Assembly (NCBI GenBank): GCA_020152595.1 | Contig: JAIGNY010000327.1 | Location: 1,847,001-1,911,000, forward strand | Source: Chiridota heheva | Lineage: Eukaryota; Echinodermata; Holothuroidea; Apodida; Chiridotidae | DNA length: 64,000 nucleotides | Direction of reading: 5' to 3' | Shown: positions 12,846 through 27,400 of the stretch, one piece after another | How positions within the stretch are numbered: the first letter of the stretch is position 1 | Layout: each line of letters begins with the position of its first letter | Notes under the pieces: generated by a model | The model's database searches: none | What the model was told of the DNA's origin: nothing | The model's input: only the letters and a program-made list of their open reading frames with translations | Position numbers and translations under genes: made by a program

Positions 12846-15345
12846 TCATATCTGAATTAGTTACAAATCAGGAGTGCTGTTTGACACAGTGCCAGGGACT
12901 CAAGATGTTTGCAATTAGCATACAATTCTGTATATTTCAAGTCGTTATATTTCACAGCTCCATTTCACCTCTTGACACAATCTAATCTCTCTGGCACTTT
13001 TGACTTTCAAATATGTTTGGATAGGTAGGAGCTTTTATAACCATCAAAACAAGTTTAAAATCTGAACGAAATAAGTCTTTAAATCACGGCAAATCCACCC
13101 AGTTTCCAAGTTATGGCTAATGAAAATTTGAGGAATTTTTAACGTGCAATGTATGAAATAGAAGACGGCTGTTATTCTTTCAATTTCTGTTCTAAACAAA
13201 TCACTAAAAATCATCAGACTGCTCCCATTCAAAGATAGTTGTTAAAGTATTGAAAAACAATACATAAGAATACATGAAGATAAGATAATAAACATGGTTT
13301 TTTCTTTTAAGAAAGTACTTTTTAAGTTGAAAATTCTGTAAATGGTTTATTTTTAACTTATTTTGTTGAAACTTTGTTCTGTATTTTCATGGCATTTGTT
13401 CTTCCAATTAAGCTGTTGTTACCTGTCGTTATCAGTCCATGATCTTTTCAGAAGAAATCAAGTCTTATAGAGGCAATAAGAAGTCAAAAGAAAAAGGCAT
13501 ATTATTTCTTTGGGATAAAAAATGTATTTACAGTTCTTATTCTTACAGCAAGAAAAAGCTTATTTACAGAATATCACAAAATGGTATTAAGTTGTGCAGA
13601 TAGATTACTACTGAATCAAGACGGACTACAAAGAAAATGTGTCTTCGTAAAATGATTAAGAATAATATTCATATGTGCCACATAAAGAATAAGTAAACTA
13701 GTAAACTACATTGGTCATATATCCATGAGTCCAGTACCTAATGAAAAAAAACCTCAAGCACAAAGGTTTCCACATATTGATATAATATGAATATTCCGGC
13801 AATAAATTAAACTATCCAAATTATTCTTTTGATTGGTTCGTGCACACAAATGTTTCAATGTGATATTTGAATGCAATTCCAGAAGACTTTCTCCCCATAC
13901 ACTTGTCATAAATAATTCTGAAGAACTTTTATTAAATACAATTTCATTGTTTAATTTGGGGGACTGAAACCATTCAGTCAAAATTGATATTAAATAATAG
14001 TTACCATAATTCATTCAATTTAACATGCAATCAATTCTTACGATGAAGCAAACTATTGTTTAGTACCTCATGAAACACTGCTACCTACATACATGCACAT
14101 ATTTACTTCAGGCAGATACACTTGGGAACTAATCAGTGCTGGATATCCCCCAACTTGGCATGTAAAGGAGGATCTTTCTTTCAGGAATATCAAGACACTA
14201 ATCCAGAGAAGGTGCTTCTTAAACTCTTACCTTCCACATCAAATTCCTACATTCCAAAACTTTATGCTGATATCACTTATCAACCACAAATTGGATCGTG
14301 GGAGGGTAACAATTGAATCGTGGGAGGGTAACCAATGGTCATTTGGATCATTGAAGGGTAACCAATGGTCAAATAAAACAAACCTACCTCAGAGCCAAAA
14401 ATATTACCCTGTTTTTCTGAGCAAGAACTTGCATGATTGTGCACCAGTAAGATATAGAATAATTGAACAATTGTTTCACATAAATTATCATATTATATTT
14501 ATTACCCTAGATAGATGATAGAACCATGGTACATAAAATGGGGGGTAGGTGGGGGGACGAAGCCGCTTCCCCTTATAATTACCTCACACGGATGGTAGAA
14601 CCATATTAAATAAAATAGGGAAAACAAAGCCGTCTCCCCTATTATCCCAGACAGATGGTAAGTAAAATAGGAAAAACAAAGCCTCCTTGCATTACCCCAG
14701 ACAGATGGTAGAACCCCGTAAGCAAAATGGGAAAACAAAGCCCCCTCCCCTTATATTAACAGATGGTAGGGTAAAATGGGGGGAAACAAAAAAACCTTTT
14801 CCTTATATTACCCCAGACAGATGGTTGACATGGGAAACAAATAAATCATGCTATTTATGTTGCCTAATTTTTCATTGAATGTAATATTGTATACATGGTT
14901 TTAAGAAAATATAGGGTTCGAGTCACAAGATCATAAAACACTGAAAACTTGATGAGTGCAATCAAAACATTGTGTTCACTGATACATGAAAAGATGAGAT
15001 AAAACGGTGATAAAACAGTGATAATCATTCCATGTCACAACATTACACTTTGTGAGTAAATAATCAAAGGTTTTCCTGGTATTCATTCCACTGCGTCCCA
15101 AGCTCTTAAGGAACTTCCCAATTCCAAAGATTCTTCAAAAAACAGCCTTTTAAAAAACACATTTTACCAAATCTTTTCATCAGAGCTCTTAACCTGGATT
15201 GTCTGAAACAAATTATCATGGAATCAAGGATTTATATTCACACACCAACAACATGGCACAAATGTGAAATTAAGTTTCTTTTTCATCAAGGTGTATGGAA
15301 TGCTTGCTAACACGGACTGAGTGATCTACAACAGAATATATTGCT
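12846..15345 (-). other. PUF60 3' untranslated region and flank
   Basis: This AT-rich stretch lies immediately downstream of the PUF60 stop codon on the minus strand, so its upper part must contain the 3' UTR. Several minus-strand AATAAA hexamers are present (seen as TTTATT on the plus strand, for example near 14497 and 13346), but I cannot say which is used. No other exon was recognised. Tandem repeats occupy 14290-14370 and 14510-14835. Confidence 0.45.
14510..14835. repeat. ~50-75-bp degenerate tandem repeat
   Basis: About six copies of a block of the form ACAGATGGTAGAACC...AAAATGGG(A)AAACAAAGCC(C)CCTCCCCTTATATTACCCC occur in a row, with unit lengths varying by internal deletion. A shorter repeat, GGATCGTGGGAGGGTAACCAATGGTCA, lies just before at about 14290-14370. 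It lies in the PUF60 3' UTR or flank and the open frames across it are not conserved between units. Confidence 0.75.
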
Positions 15346-15455
15346 TCATCCCGAGAGATCTCCAGAATCAAACCTCTCTTGGTCGTAAACTATCGCTCTC
15401 ACTGTCCTTCCACCAAACCATCTGCCGTTTAATGCCTCCACAGCTTTAAGTGCCT
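15346..15455 (-). CDS. PUF60: PUF60 coding exon 12, UHM end and stop
   Basis: A 110-nt terminal exon (acceptor TTTAAACAG) encoding [36 protein letters not shown] and TGA. It carries the R-x-F signature of UHM domains and the YDQERFD..DLS end typical of PUF60. Confidence 0.97.
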
Positions 15456-18400
15456 CTGTTTAAAGAAAATGCAGAGAAGAAATTAGTGGTCTACTTTTTA
15501 TGCCTTTTACATTTCTCTTCACCTACAATGTGAAAAAGAACAGTACAGAATCTTATCATCAGAGTATTCATTATGATTAAAGGTATATGGATAGGTAGCA
15601 ACCAGGGTTCTAGCTACAGTGGGTGACGCCAGGCGGGCCCACCCAGGACTCCCAATTCCCGCCCGGCACTCAGCTCTTAGATTCAATCTTCTGTCCGGCA
15701 CTCACAAGTTTTAATTCATTTAATCTAGCTTTATTTATGTCATCCGCTGATTTACACACATAACATACCATTACACACAGTAAATTCCGATCCAATCATC
15801 TGAACTATACAGGAATTTAACGCAATTGAACGAACATATCATAAAATCACCCATACATGTCACCTACATAAACATACTCACATGCACGCAGTTCAGGTTC
15901 ATGTTTTTATCCTTGTGAATCACTGCTGGCAGTTTGCCAAGTCCGTACAAACAAACTTTAACAAAGTAAATATTACACCCCCAAGGGCCCATGGCGTGCT
16001 TATAGATCAGTCCAAATGTAAGTAACCAGACACAATTGTTATAAACCCAATATGCACTTAACATTATAACAAACTGATCTATGTGCCGCAAGTTAACTTG
16101 AAATAATTATAATAATGTATGGCTTTCATCGAACAATACTGAGACAAAAATAAAAGTTTGTTTGTTTGATGAGGGCTTAACAGCACCACGGCAACAAGGG
16201 TCAAATTGTGCCTGAGAGGTCAAATCATCCTATAGAGGTAGGAAGGAAAGGAAACAGGGGGAAAATGAGAGAAATTCAAGAACAAAAAGTCAGAAAGCTG
16301 TGATCAAGAGAGGAGGTGCATGGTTGAAACAAAGTAGAGAGAGGGGGTGGAAAAGGAGAATTAAATATGGTTGTAGAGGGAAGCATGATGAAGGAAGGAG
16401 ATAATTTTATCCAGAGGATTTTTCTGGAAGAACTCAGCAATTAAGTTGTGGGGAGCCAGGGAAGCTCTGGTAAGGTTGTACAGGGGGCAAGCAAGGAGAA
16501 CGTGATGGACAGTGCTGTGAGGGTGCAATGGCAATTGTTGCAGAAGGGGTTGGGAGGAGCCAATAAGGAGGTGGGAGTGAGTGAGGTGGGTGTGACCTAT
16601 TCTAAGACGGGTAATATGAACGTTGTCGATACGAGAGAGGTTGTTGATGGTGGGTTTGATCGGAATTGTGGGCTGGATGACATGGAGTTTGTTATCAATT
16701 TGGGAGTTTCATGAGGTTTGCCAGCAGTCACGAACAAAGGAAGCGATAAGCAGTTTGATTTTAGAGAGGATTTTGGGAAAAGGGATAGGGAGGAGGTTGA
16801 GGGCAAGTTTAGCGGCTGCATCAGCCCTGTCATTGCCAGGGATGCCAACATGGCTGGGTATCCAAAAGAAAAGAACACCTTTAATGCAGAGGGTGGGCGA
16901 AAGGAGTTTCCTCCGGAGGAGGTGGCATGTGAGGTTTTCCCATTTAAGATTGAGTAAAGAAGTAAGAACAGCCTTTGAGTCAGAGAAAATGGCAAAGTGG
17001 CTGAGCGAAGAGTACTCAATAAAGTTGATGGTGAGGAGAATGGCTGAAGCCTCGGCTGAAAAGATGGACGAGTAGTCGGGAAGTCTGCTACTGAGGGTGA
17101 TGTCTTGGATGACGGCAGCAGCAGCTGTCTTGTTGCCTTCCTTGGAGCCATCAGTATAGATGGAGCTGTAATTTGAGAGTTGGTCTTTGATTTGGTTGTG
17201 GAGATTGATGAAGAGGTTAGGGTGGGTTTGAGTTTTGTGATGAGTGGAGAGGCCCAGGTGGACAGAAGGGAGGGGGGTGGCCCAAGGAGGGAAAGTGGGC
17301 CAAGAGAAGGTGCCGAGAGTGGCGGAGTTGATGCCGAGATGGAAGAGGTCTGATTTAATGCGTAAGCTGAAGGGAGGGGATAGGGTTCTAGTCCTATCAA
17401 AGAGGGTGGAGAAATTGGGGTACCTAATGAGGTTGTAAACAGGGTTCTGGGTGTTGGTGAGGACTCTAAAAGCATAGGAGAGTTTAAGCTTTCTACATTT
17501 AAGTAGAAAGGGGGGTTCGTTGGCGTCAACATGAAGGCTGGTGATTGGTGAGGTCTTGTAGGCACCTAGACAAAGCCTAAGGGCTTCATTTTGGATGGTG
17601 TTGATGTGGTTGAGGTATGAGTTGTGAGCGACACAGTAGACAATATTGCCATAGTCAAGCTTGGCACGAATGGTGAGCCTGAAAATTTTGAAAAGAGCAT
17701 GGCGGTTCGCACCCCAAGTGGTCTTCGAGGGGAGGCGGAGGATGTTGAGGGAGCTGTTGCATTTTTGTTTCATGTTGGTGATGTGTTGCTTGTAGGTGAG
17801 CTTGGGGTCTAGAGTTAGACCCAGGAACTTTGTGTGTTCAAATTTAGGGATGCGATTGCCATTGAGCACAAAGTTCTGGTTGGGGTGGAGGTTGTTGAAA
17901 TGACAGAAGTGCACGCACACTGTCTTGTCTTTGAAGAATCTAAAACCGTTATTGCTGCACCAGACTTGCAGCTGGTTGAGGCTGATTTGGAGCCTATTTT
18001 TAACAAGAGGAAAGCTAGGGGAGGAGTAGAAGATGGTGAAGTCATCCACGTAGAAGGTACGCTTGATGTTGGGGCCAAGGTTGTCCGCGCTGTCATTAAT
18101 GCTTAGGTTGAAGAAAGTGGGAGAGGATGCTGCCTTGGGGGACGCCCTCTTCTTTGAGGTACGGGTTGGAGAGGGTGTGGCCAATACGAACTTGGAACTG
18201 CCTGGGTGAGAGGAAGTTTTGAATAAAGATGGGGAGATGGCCTCTAAGGCCCATGGTGTGAAGTTTGCGGATAATGCCGTATTTCCAAGTAGGGTTGAAA
18301 GCTTTCTCAAGGTCAAACAAATATGGCAATTAGGTGTTCCTTTTGTGCAAAGGATTCCCGGATAGCGGTGTCGAGCGTTATTAACTGGTCTAGGGTATTG

Positions 18401-21400
18401 CGACGTTTTCGGAAGCCGCTTTGGTGAGGGGAGAGGATTCTGTTGGTTTGAGAAAGCAGTTTAGTCTCTGATTAATGATCCTTTCCATAATTTTACAGAG
18501 ACAGCAGGTGAGGGCGATGGGGTGGTAGCTGGAGAGGTCAGTACTGTCCTCCCCCGCTTTAAGGACAAGGGTGACAATAGCTGTCCTCCAGATAAGAGGA
18601 AAGGAGTGTGAGGACCAAATGTGGTTGAGGATGGTGAGTAGGGTAGTGATGGCCTTGATGGGGAGGTGTTTTAGGAATTGGTAGGGGATGTTATCTGGGC
18701 CCTTGGAGGTGCAGCCAGTGTCGTGAATGGCTTGGATTAATTCAGAAAGGGTGAGAGGGGTGTTGCAGCTTTCAGAGTTTTGAAGGGAAAGGTTATTCTC
18801 TTGGCTTCATCGCAAGCTTTTTTGGTTTTTGAAGGCATTGAAGTAGTTGGTCGAGGACGAGATGTTGCTGAAAGAGGCAACAAGGTGGTTAACGATGTCC
18901 TTTTTCGCGGTGAGTTCACCATTCCAGGAGAGATGGGAGATTCGCCCACTCTGCCGTGGAAGCTGTTAACCATTCTCCAAATCTTCTTAGTGGGGGTGTC
19001 TGTGGTGAGAGAAGAGATGAAGTTGTTCCAAGTGTTGGTTTTACTGTCCTTGATAGTGAGTCTGGCCTTGGCACGGCTGATTGAAAGGTGGTCGGGTTAG
19101 TTTTGAAGTTCCTGAGGGCTCTTTTCCTGTTCATGATGGCGGTTTTGCAGTCATCAGAGAACCAGGGGTTGGGGGGATGATTAGGGGGTTTAAAGATTTT
19201 GGGAATTGAGCAGGTGGCGATGTTGATAAGGATATTACTGAAGTTTGACATGGGATCCTCATCCTCGAGGAGATGGGGGGAGAGGTGTGAGTCAGAAAGG
19301 GTTTCGAAAAGGGGCCAGTCAGCCTTCTCCAGGTTCCAATTAGGGGTGTGGTCAGTGGGGGTTTGAAGGTTGGAGTGTATAAGATGGGGTAATGATCACT
19401 ACCACAGAGGTCAGCAGTGACTCTCCAGCTAAAATCAAGGAGGTTGGGGGAACAGATAATAGACAGGTCAATACAGGTAAGAGCCTGTGGCAGGGTGTAG
19501 GTAGGTCGGGGAGTTAGCAAGGAGAGGCTGTGCTGACGAAGAGCGTTTTGATGAGCTTGCCTGTGGGGGTGGTGGTAATAGATCCCCACAGAGGGTTGTG
19601 TGCGTTGAAGTCACTAAGAAGGATGAAGGGGGAGGGGAGCTGAGAGATGAGGTTGTTAAGGCTGGTTGGCTGAATGTTGTTATTGGGGGGAGATAAATAT
19701 TGCAAAGAGTGAAAGTTTTGTGGAGGGAGATAGATATACAGATGAACTCTGATCAACATTTTGATGGGAAAGACCTTTTACAAGCCATTAATAGCTGAAA
19801 TTAAAAGAAAGAAAACTATAGAATTACTCAAAAGACCATGTCTTTATCTGACTATGCCAGTTTATATATGAAAGAATCATGGAACTCTTGATCAGCTATA
19901 ACTTAGAACTTAATACTCATTATAAAACAACAGAATTACACGAAGATCTTCATCTAAATCATCATAATTTGGATCTTTGATCAACCATAACTTAGAAAAT
20001 AACTATTCTTTTTGATCAAATTAATGGTTGGTCTACTCAGAAATAGAAAAAGCCAACACTGAACATTACGTATCACTGAGACCTTCCATGTTTAAGCACA
20101 GGTATAGACCTTTTCAAATCTGAATCTACGCCATTTATGGACCAATCGTATACTAGGGAATCTTATTGAACAATCAAATACTTGTCTTGGCCATTTGCAA
20201 AATTCAGTATGGTACCAAGTGAATGAAAAAATGCTTTCAATCGCTTATCATTCATGCATTGTTATACATGAAGGTAATACGCACCCACATTGTTGCTGCT
20301 TACAACTTCTACTCTAGCAACTGCAGCTGATAGGTAGGGTTACAAAGAAAAAATTTCCCCAGCAGTTGATTGGTTAAAGTACTCAAGTGTAATTATGTTC
20401 AGCTAAAAATGGTTTGAAAAGGTAAAAACAATCAATGGTACAAGCATGTCAAAAGCAGAAACTACCTGTAACAAAGAAGCTTACCTCTTGCTTCATTAAA
20501 CTCAACAAAGATCTTGATCAGCACCTCAGCATCCTCCTCTTCACCCTGTCTCTCCTGGTAGATGACCACTCTGTTCACCACTCCATACTTCCCACACTCC
20601 TCCGTCACCTCACTTTCCAGCTCATCATCAAGGTCTTCAACTCCTACCATATTTCTTAAAGCAATTACTTGAGACTAGGAGAGAAACAAACAGTACAGAT
20701 CATTAGTATAGCAGTCAAAATCCCCACTCTTCCTGTTCCCAAAACAGTGCCTTTTAGTAAGAAACAGTGCCTTTTAGTAAGAAACAGTGCCTTTTAGTAA
20801 GGAACAGTGCCTTTTAGTAAGGAACAGTGCCTTTTAGTAAGGAACAGTGAATTTTAGTAAGGAACAGTGCCTTTTAGTAAGGAACAGTGAATTTTCAAAT
20901 ATCACTGTATCGGTAGACCACTTGTTTTCTTTCCACGAGCATGCAGCATCAATTATAAATAACTGCTCAAAACAAGTAGTCAAACAAATTTCTCACATTT
21001 TTTTTCCTTTCCAGTAACCTTGATCATGAAAGAACATAAAGACCTTTGAGGATGTCATGTGACAATTATTTTAGTCGTTTCTACACAAATTCAACAAAAA
21101 TTCAAAGCTAAATATCTCCTTAGTGGAAAAAAATATTGAAGTAGTTTTGAAGTCCCCATTCGTGTAAGAAAAAACTTGCTTGACCCACTTCAATAATCCT
21201 TCAAATAATTATTAACATTAACGCATTTCAATAGAAAAAGATGCACAGGAAACTGAATTTCAAGATTTTCAAGATATACGAAACATTTTCAAATCAGTAA
21301 CAATTTAGGGTTGGTCAAGCTCCCGTAAAATCTTCAGGGTCATCTAGACAATTTGTAAGTCAAGCTTACTTCTGAATTCCTCTGCAACCTCTGCATGACC

Positions 21401-24400
21401 ATGTGTCGAGCACTTGTTCCTGATATCGTCATATTCTCTTGCTCACTGAGTGACTGAGGTGCATCAGCTGATTCCATCTTCTTGGCATTTTCCATGTCGC
21501 TTGCGATTTGAGCTGTGAGGACGGGGTTGGGAGCTGTAGAAAGACTTGTGGTGGCCACAGTTATGGTTGGTATAGGAGGTATTGGAGTTACACCTGTTCA
21601 GAGGAAAAATTATATCAAAAAATCATTTCTAAATATCTTGTGTGATCACTCATATGTCACTTGAACATTTGTAATCTTTTCATTTCATACTATTAAAATT
21701 TCCATCAAATTTTCAGGAATTTCATTGGGATACATACAGTGTATAATATCACATTGGGAAGCTCACAGACAAGGCATTTTCTTCATAATGTTATGTTTCC
21801 TTTATTAATCACTACACAATGTAAAAGTAAATTTGATTAAGTCTCTGATATTCTTAATTGTTCTGAAAAACATTTTTCTAACAGACTCAATTGGGGAAAA
21901 TGTAGTTTATGACAGAATAAGGTACAATATCATGCTCTTTGTGTACACCAATTGCAAAGATCTATTGCCACAGCAATCTATGCTGATTTATTCACCTGTT
22001 ATTAAACCTGGAGCGGTTGAAGCCCTGACTGCTTGTGGTAAAAGTCCAAGTTGGGGATTCCCGAGCAAGCCCGGGGCTGTCACTAAAGAAGTTGTGAAGA
22101 GACCTGGCTGAACAGAGGCAGAGAAAGCGGCAGATACTGGGGCTGTCACAGCATCAAGTGCCTAAATGAACAAGAAATCTATATTAGTTTTGATACCAAC
22201 ACACAGGCAGCCATAACAATAACTGGTATCTATGATCAAATTCCCAATAGAAATTCATGTTAAATTTCATTTCATTTATATAATCACAAATAAAAATCAA
22301 TTTTCGTGTCAAGTATTTTTCTGTAACGGACATCTGTGAATTTACAGAAAAGCTTGATCCTGCGTAAGGCACTACAGACTAAAGGGTATCAACCAATTGA
22401 AACTTCATGTTGGCGCTAGGCAGGAATATGTAAAGCCTCTCTCTTAGTTGTTTCCAGCAATCAATTGAGCAGTAAAATGCAATCATTACATTTTAATCTA
22501 TTCCTTGATTGATGAGAATAGCTAGAACAACAATGGTCAGGGTCAAATTGTGCTACAGAGCTTAATAAAGGAACAACGCTTCATTCTACAAAGAGGTCAA
22601 TTGAGAGATGTTAACGTGTAGGAGGAGGAACATGAGTGGAACGAGTAGCCTAAAAGAGACATTTCTCAATTGATGTTCAATTTTGTTTAATTTTGTTTCT
22701 TCATATTTTTCATTTAAGAAATTAATTCCATAGTACTGATAAATGTACATTATAATGACAATGGAAAATGAAGTGTTTACAAAAAACTGAAGAGCCTAAC
22801 ACTGTAAAACATTCACTAGTACATACTTACAGATAAAGTACAAAAATAACCCAACTGAGATAAGTCATAAATTGTAGACATTAGTCAAGGCTGCTGCACC
22901 CTTTAAGAGTTATACCCATAAACCCCCTGCCCCGCTATACCCCAATTCTCCTTCTACTCCCGCTAAACCAAGTTGTACTTTAATCTAGTGTTACATTTGA
23001 CACTGACCTGTATTTTGGCAGTGGCAGCGGCTGCGGCAACGGCTGCTGCTGGGGGCAGGGCTTGTGGTGTTATTGGACCCGTGGTGGCTGTTGGGGAGGT
23101 GATGGACTGCAGAGGAGAAACATCCAAGTAATCAGTGCACATTATCAACATCCAAATAACAACCATTCAAGTAACACGAGGAAAAAACATTGAAAATAGT
23201 CACAATTCCTATTTTGGTCACAAATTGACCATTTTAGAGCATTTTAAATTTTCAGTCTTCGAAATTCTGCACAATAAGCAAATGAGTAATTTCATCCGTT
23301 AAAGCACTCTCTCTACTGTATTAAATCTTTTCACACACTTGTTTGAAGCAACCAACTGAACATGACAAAAGTATTTCTAGATTTTTGGAATTACCCCAAT
23401 AAACACTTTGACAAGAAAGTTTTTAAAGAAGTTATCAATAGCCAAGTTCCTGGACATACCTTGATTTTGCTAGCACATATTATGCAATCTTCAAAATTGA
23501 TCAGTAAAAACTGAGAAAAGGATAATGCTTTTTGAAAAACATTGATACACTTCCACTAAAAATTTGTTATTCTGTTATATGCTTTCATACCAAAATTAAA
23601 TTGAATATGAACAATGGCCAACTGTATCAAATAGGACACCCTTGCTTCCAATAAAGATAAAGCAAACAAAAATAATGAAAACTGATAATCAAAAATTTGT
23701 TGCAAATGTTTATTTATAACTTTCTTGTCTGTAAGGTAGAAGGTGAGAGGTGTGACTACTTACCCTGCCTACTCTTAGGAAGTTACCGCCCAGGTCAAAC
23801 AGATTCATGGAAGCTATTGCATCTTGAGCCGACTGCATGTTTTCATACTCTATAAAACCGTAACATCTATGGAAAACAAAATGGGAATTATGTGAAGTCA
23901 ACATAAATTTCTAAACTAGTATCTCCATTTTACTTTTTTTGCAAAGTATTTTCAAGAGCCCTTAAATCAGGTGCACATTTCAAGGCCAAATTAGTGGTCA
24001 TTTGAAGGAAGCAGTCTTTCTTTATGGTTGTGAAAGAGGATGTGCTAACCTACAACAGATTCAAACTGCTGAAAGCAAAGAAAAATGGGAATTAAGTCAA
24101 ATACCTTGGGTTGCAAATAGTAGGCATGTCTTATTGTTAATTGTAAAGTTGGACACAACTTGACATCACCAGGAGATGTGCATTTTCTTTTAATTCAGTC
24201 AACGATAAACGATCCATTTTTTTAATTGCTTATCACGTGTACTACCGCCCAAAATGCAATCACACGCTGGAAATTCCAGAATTTTTTGCGGAACTGGTTC
24301 TATCCCTACAATAAACATATAACGACCGCGATTTCCAGCATTAAAAATAAGTAAAGAATGTCACAAAACTTAAGTAGGGGGCTATATTAAGTATTCAAAT

Positions 24401-27400
24401 TACCAGTAAGGCTAAAAAAGTTGTCAAAAATAATAATCCATGGTTTTAATGTGCTTTAAAACGATGCAGAAATGAAATATTAGCAAGCAAATTGCCGTGT
24501 CCTGCAAGCATTTGTTTTTAACACATATCGCTATGCTGGACAAGATTCAAAAGTGTGCCACTAGCTTGCAGCTAGCGTACTGTATAAAAAATATTTCAGC
24601 CCAGTGTCATTCCCAACTGTACTGCATTTTACGCAACCCTCTTGGCAAAATGGTGCTGATGCTTACCAACCACGTTGAAATCTTAGCAACTTTGAAACAT
24701 TTTTGTTCGTTTGTTTCGCAATCTTTTTTTCCTTTTTGCACTATTCATTTGACTCTATTTATTCTTTGCATTAATTTGTTGAAAAAATAACAATCAATGC
24801 TTTTTTGTCCGTGTATTTCTGGGTCCATTTCACAGCTTGTAAAACGGGTGTTAACGTAATTCAGATTTAAGCCTGTATTGTTAACCGGGCCTAAGCCTAC
24901 ATCAAGTAGCTTTAAATTTGGTGAATCAAAGTGAAAGATTTGTGCAAATTTAACTCCCACATTAAAAAGTTTTAAATTTTTGGTTGATCGTTCGTTAAGT
25001 TTGATTTGTAAGATCAATGATTGAAAGCTTTGTCTGTGGTGTGAATGAATATTGATTTGGAATGCAAAGTATTGTTGAGAAACTGATAGGGGCACTTTCT
25101 GGGTGATTTTTCCCTGTATACAATGTATTAATTTTGTAAACAGTAAACGATGTGTACATGATAATCGGTAAATGGTCACATCCCTAACATCACCCCACAT
25201 CATCCCAAAAAGTTTAAACTTGATAGCTTGTACGGCTTTCACAGGTAAACATGACACAAAATTCTCAAGATGACACATCAATGTAACACATTACATTTAA
25301 TATTAGTCCACAAAACTTGTGTAAATCTACAGGCTTTCTGGAGAAAAAAGCCAACAAATTATCTCAAACATTTATGTAACATTTATCCAAAACTATAACG
25401 TAATACTTCTCCCAAAGAACGATAGGCTGCGGCCAAACGGGTCAGGCACTCAGATTGCAAATAACATATTGCAGCTAATTGCATTGGCTTAAATATTGTT
25501 TGAGATTGTCCCTTTTGTCTCTTCCTTTTCCACTCTCATTTTCATTTCCTTGGTTCTTTTTGCATTTACAAACAAGAAAGTTGTGAGAAATCTTGTTATA
25601 AAATGCTTGAATCTAAAATGGATTATGTATGGTAATAACAAAGTATCACCAAAAAGGATGAGATATTTACTTGTGTTTTCCCGTCGCAGGATCTGTGGGC
25701 AGCAGACATGATAAAATCCTTCCAAAGGCTTCAAAAACACTGCAAGTAAAACAGAAAGAGGCATTCATTATCTTCTCAAGTACGAGGGAAAATGTTGATC
25801 ACACTTAACTGATACTAAAACTGGAGGACTAGTTTCAGTGGTCAAGCATGTTCATCTTAAAAGGAACAAGACAATAAAAAGAAACAAAATGTGCATGGGG
25901 CTGGCGGCCGAAAAGTCAGGTCGTAGTTTTGTTAAGTCTCAAGAATATTTTAACACACTTGCGCACGTGATGGTGCTAAAACCCTTTGATACGTCTGTTT
26001 AAAATATTCATCAATATTTCTTATGAATACTAAAGCAATTTTTCAACAACATGAGTGTCAAAATGAGAACAGCGTTATTTCAAAATTTCCTTGACTTGGC
26101 AAAAAAGAGCTCCTTCTAAGATAGATATTCTGTCACAAAGGATGTGTTCAATTTCAAAGATTGATGGGCAGCTAAAAACTTTTCTACTTAAAAGGGATTA
26201 GTTCAGTGGTCAAGCAAGTCCATTAAGAACTTCAGAATAACTAAAGTGGTGCAGAGAGCATTCAAAATCCTATTCTGTTAAGTAGATGTTCAAGTCTCAT
26301 CTATGTAAAAATGACTGAAATCAGACTAGTTGTGACATCACATCCTGACATTCCTCAGTCTTTGTTTTCTATTATATTTTTTCCTGAGACTTTGTGGCTT
26401 ATAATCTATTAGAGATGCCAGGAAAGTAGTGTAACAAGAATCAAGTATGGTAATTATAATTTACTACCTGAAGAACATTTAAAGAAAACCTTGATTATCT
26501 TTAAAATACAATAACACTTGTTCAGAAAGTGGGGATGAGGGCATCAATCATATCTGTCAATGACAGGAAAACTCAATTCCCTAAACACTGCATACGGAAC
26601 TTGTAACATCGTGTAAGGTTTGAAATGAACCATGTAATAAAATCGCTTACCTTTTAATGTCGTCTGCGGACAGATCATTGTGTATAGATGCTACATAGAT
26701 ACGAGGATAGTTCTTAGCTTCTTCTATAATCTGATCCACCACTGGCTGAGCTTGGGGCATATTGCTTGGCCTACCAACCTGTAATATCAATTGAATATGG
26801 AAACATGAAGCACACCAAACTTGTTTGAAATAAGTCAAACCTAATGTAATCTAACCATATAAGATCATTTAGATATTAAACAAAAGAAAATGTGACAGAC
26901 TGGACAAAAGAGGTACATTGTGACAGACGGGACAGATTTTGACATAGAATATCAGATCAACTATATATCACAGCTTATTTCTATTTTACTTTCTAGGTGA
27001 GTTCACCTTAATAGAAGATAGGAATTCATCTTTGAAGCAAAAAAAATTTTGCATGTAAAAAGTAAACAACTTTTTCATGATTTTTGTGACAGGCGGGACA
27101 TGGCAATGTGATTATTCCAAAATATTGCAAGATTGTCATATTTCATCTTTTGGGCTAAAATCTTTTAGTGGTGGATAGGAAAGGTATCATACTTCATAGT
27201 CAACCAATAATGATTATCTTGGAAGTCAAAACTCAACTTTCCATCACAAAGTAGGTGGAAATGCTACTTGTGTTTCCCCAAACTTCAAGCCTTGGTAAAC
27301 AATTTCTTTTTTAAGTGCAGTAGAAGAAAAGCAAAAACAGTTTCGGAAAGCTTGATTAGTGTACCATCAAAGAAAAAATAATTTACAAGTAAAAAGTATA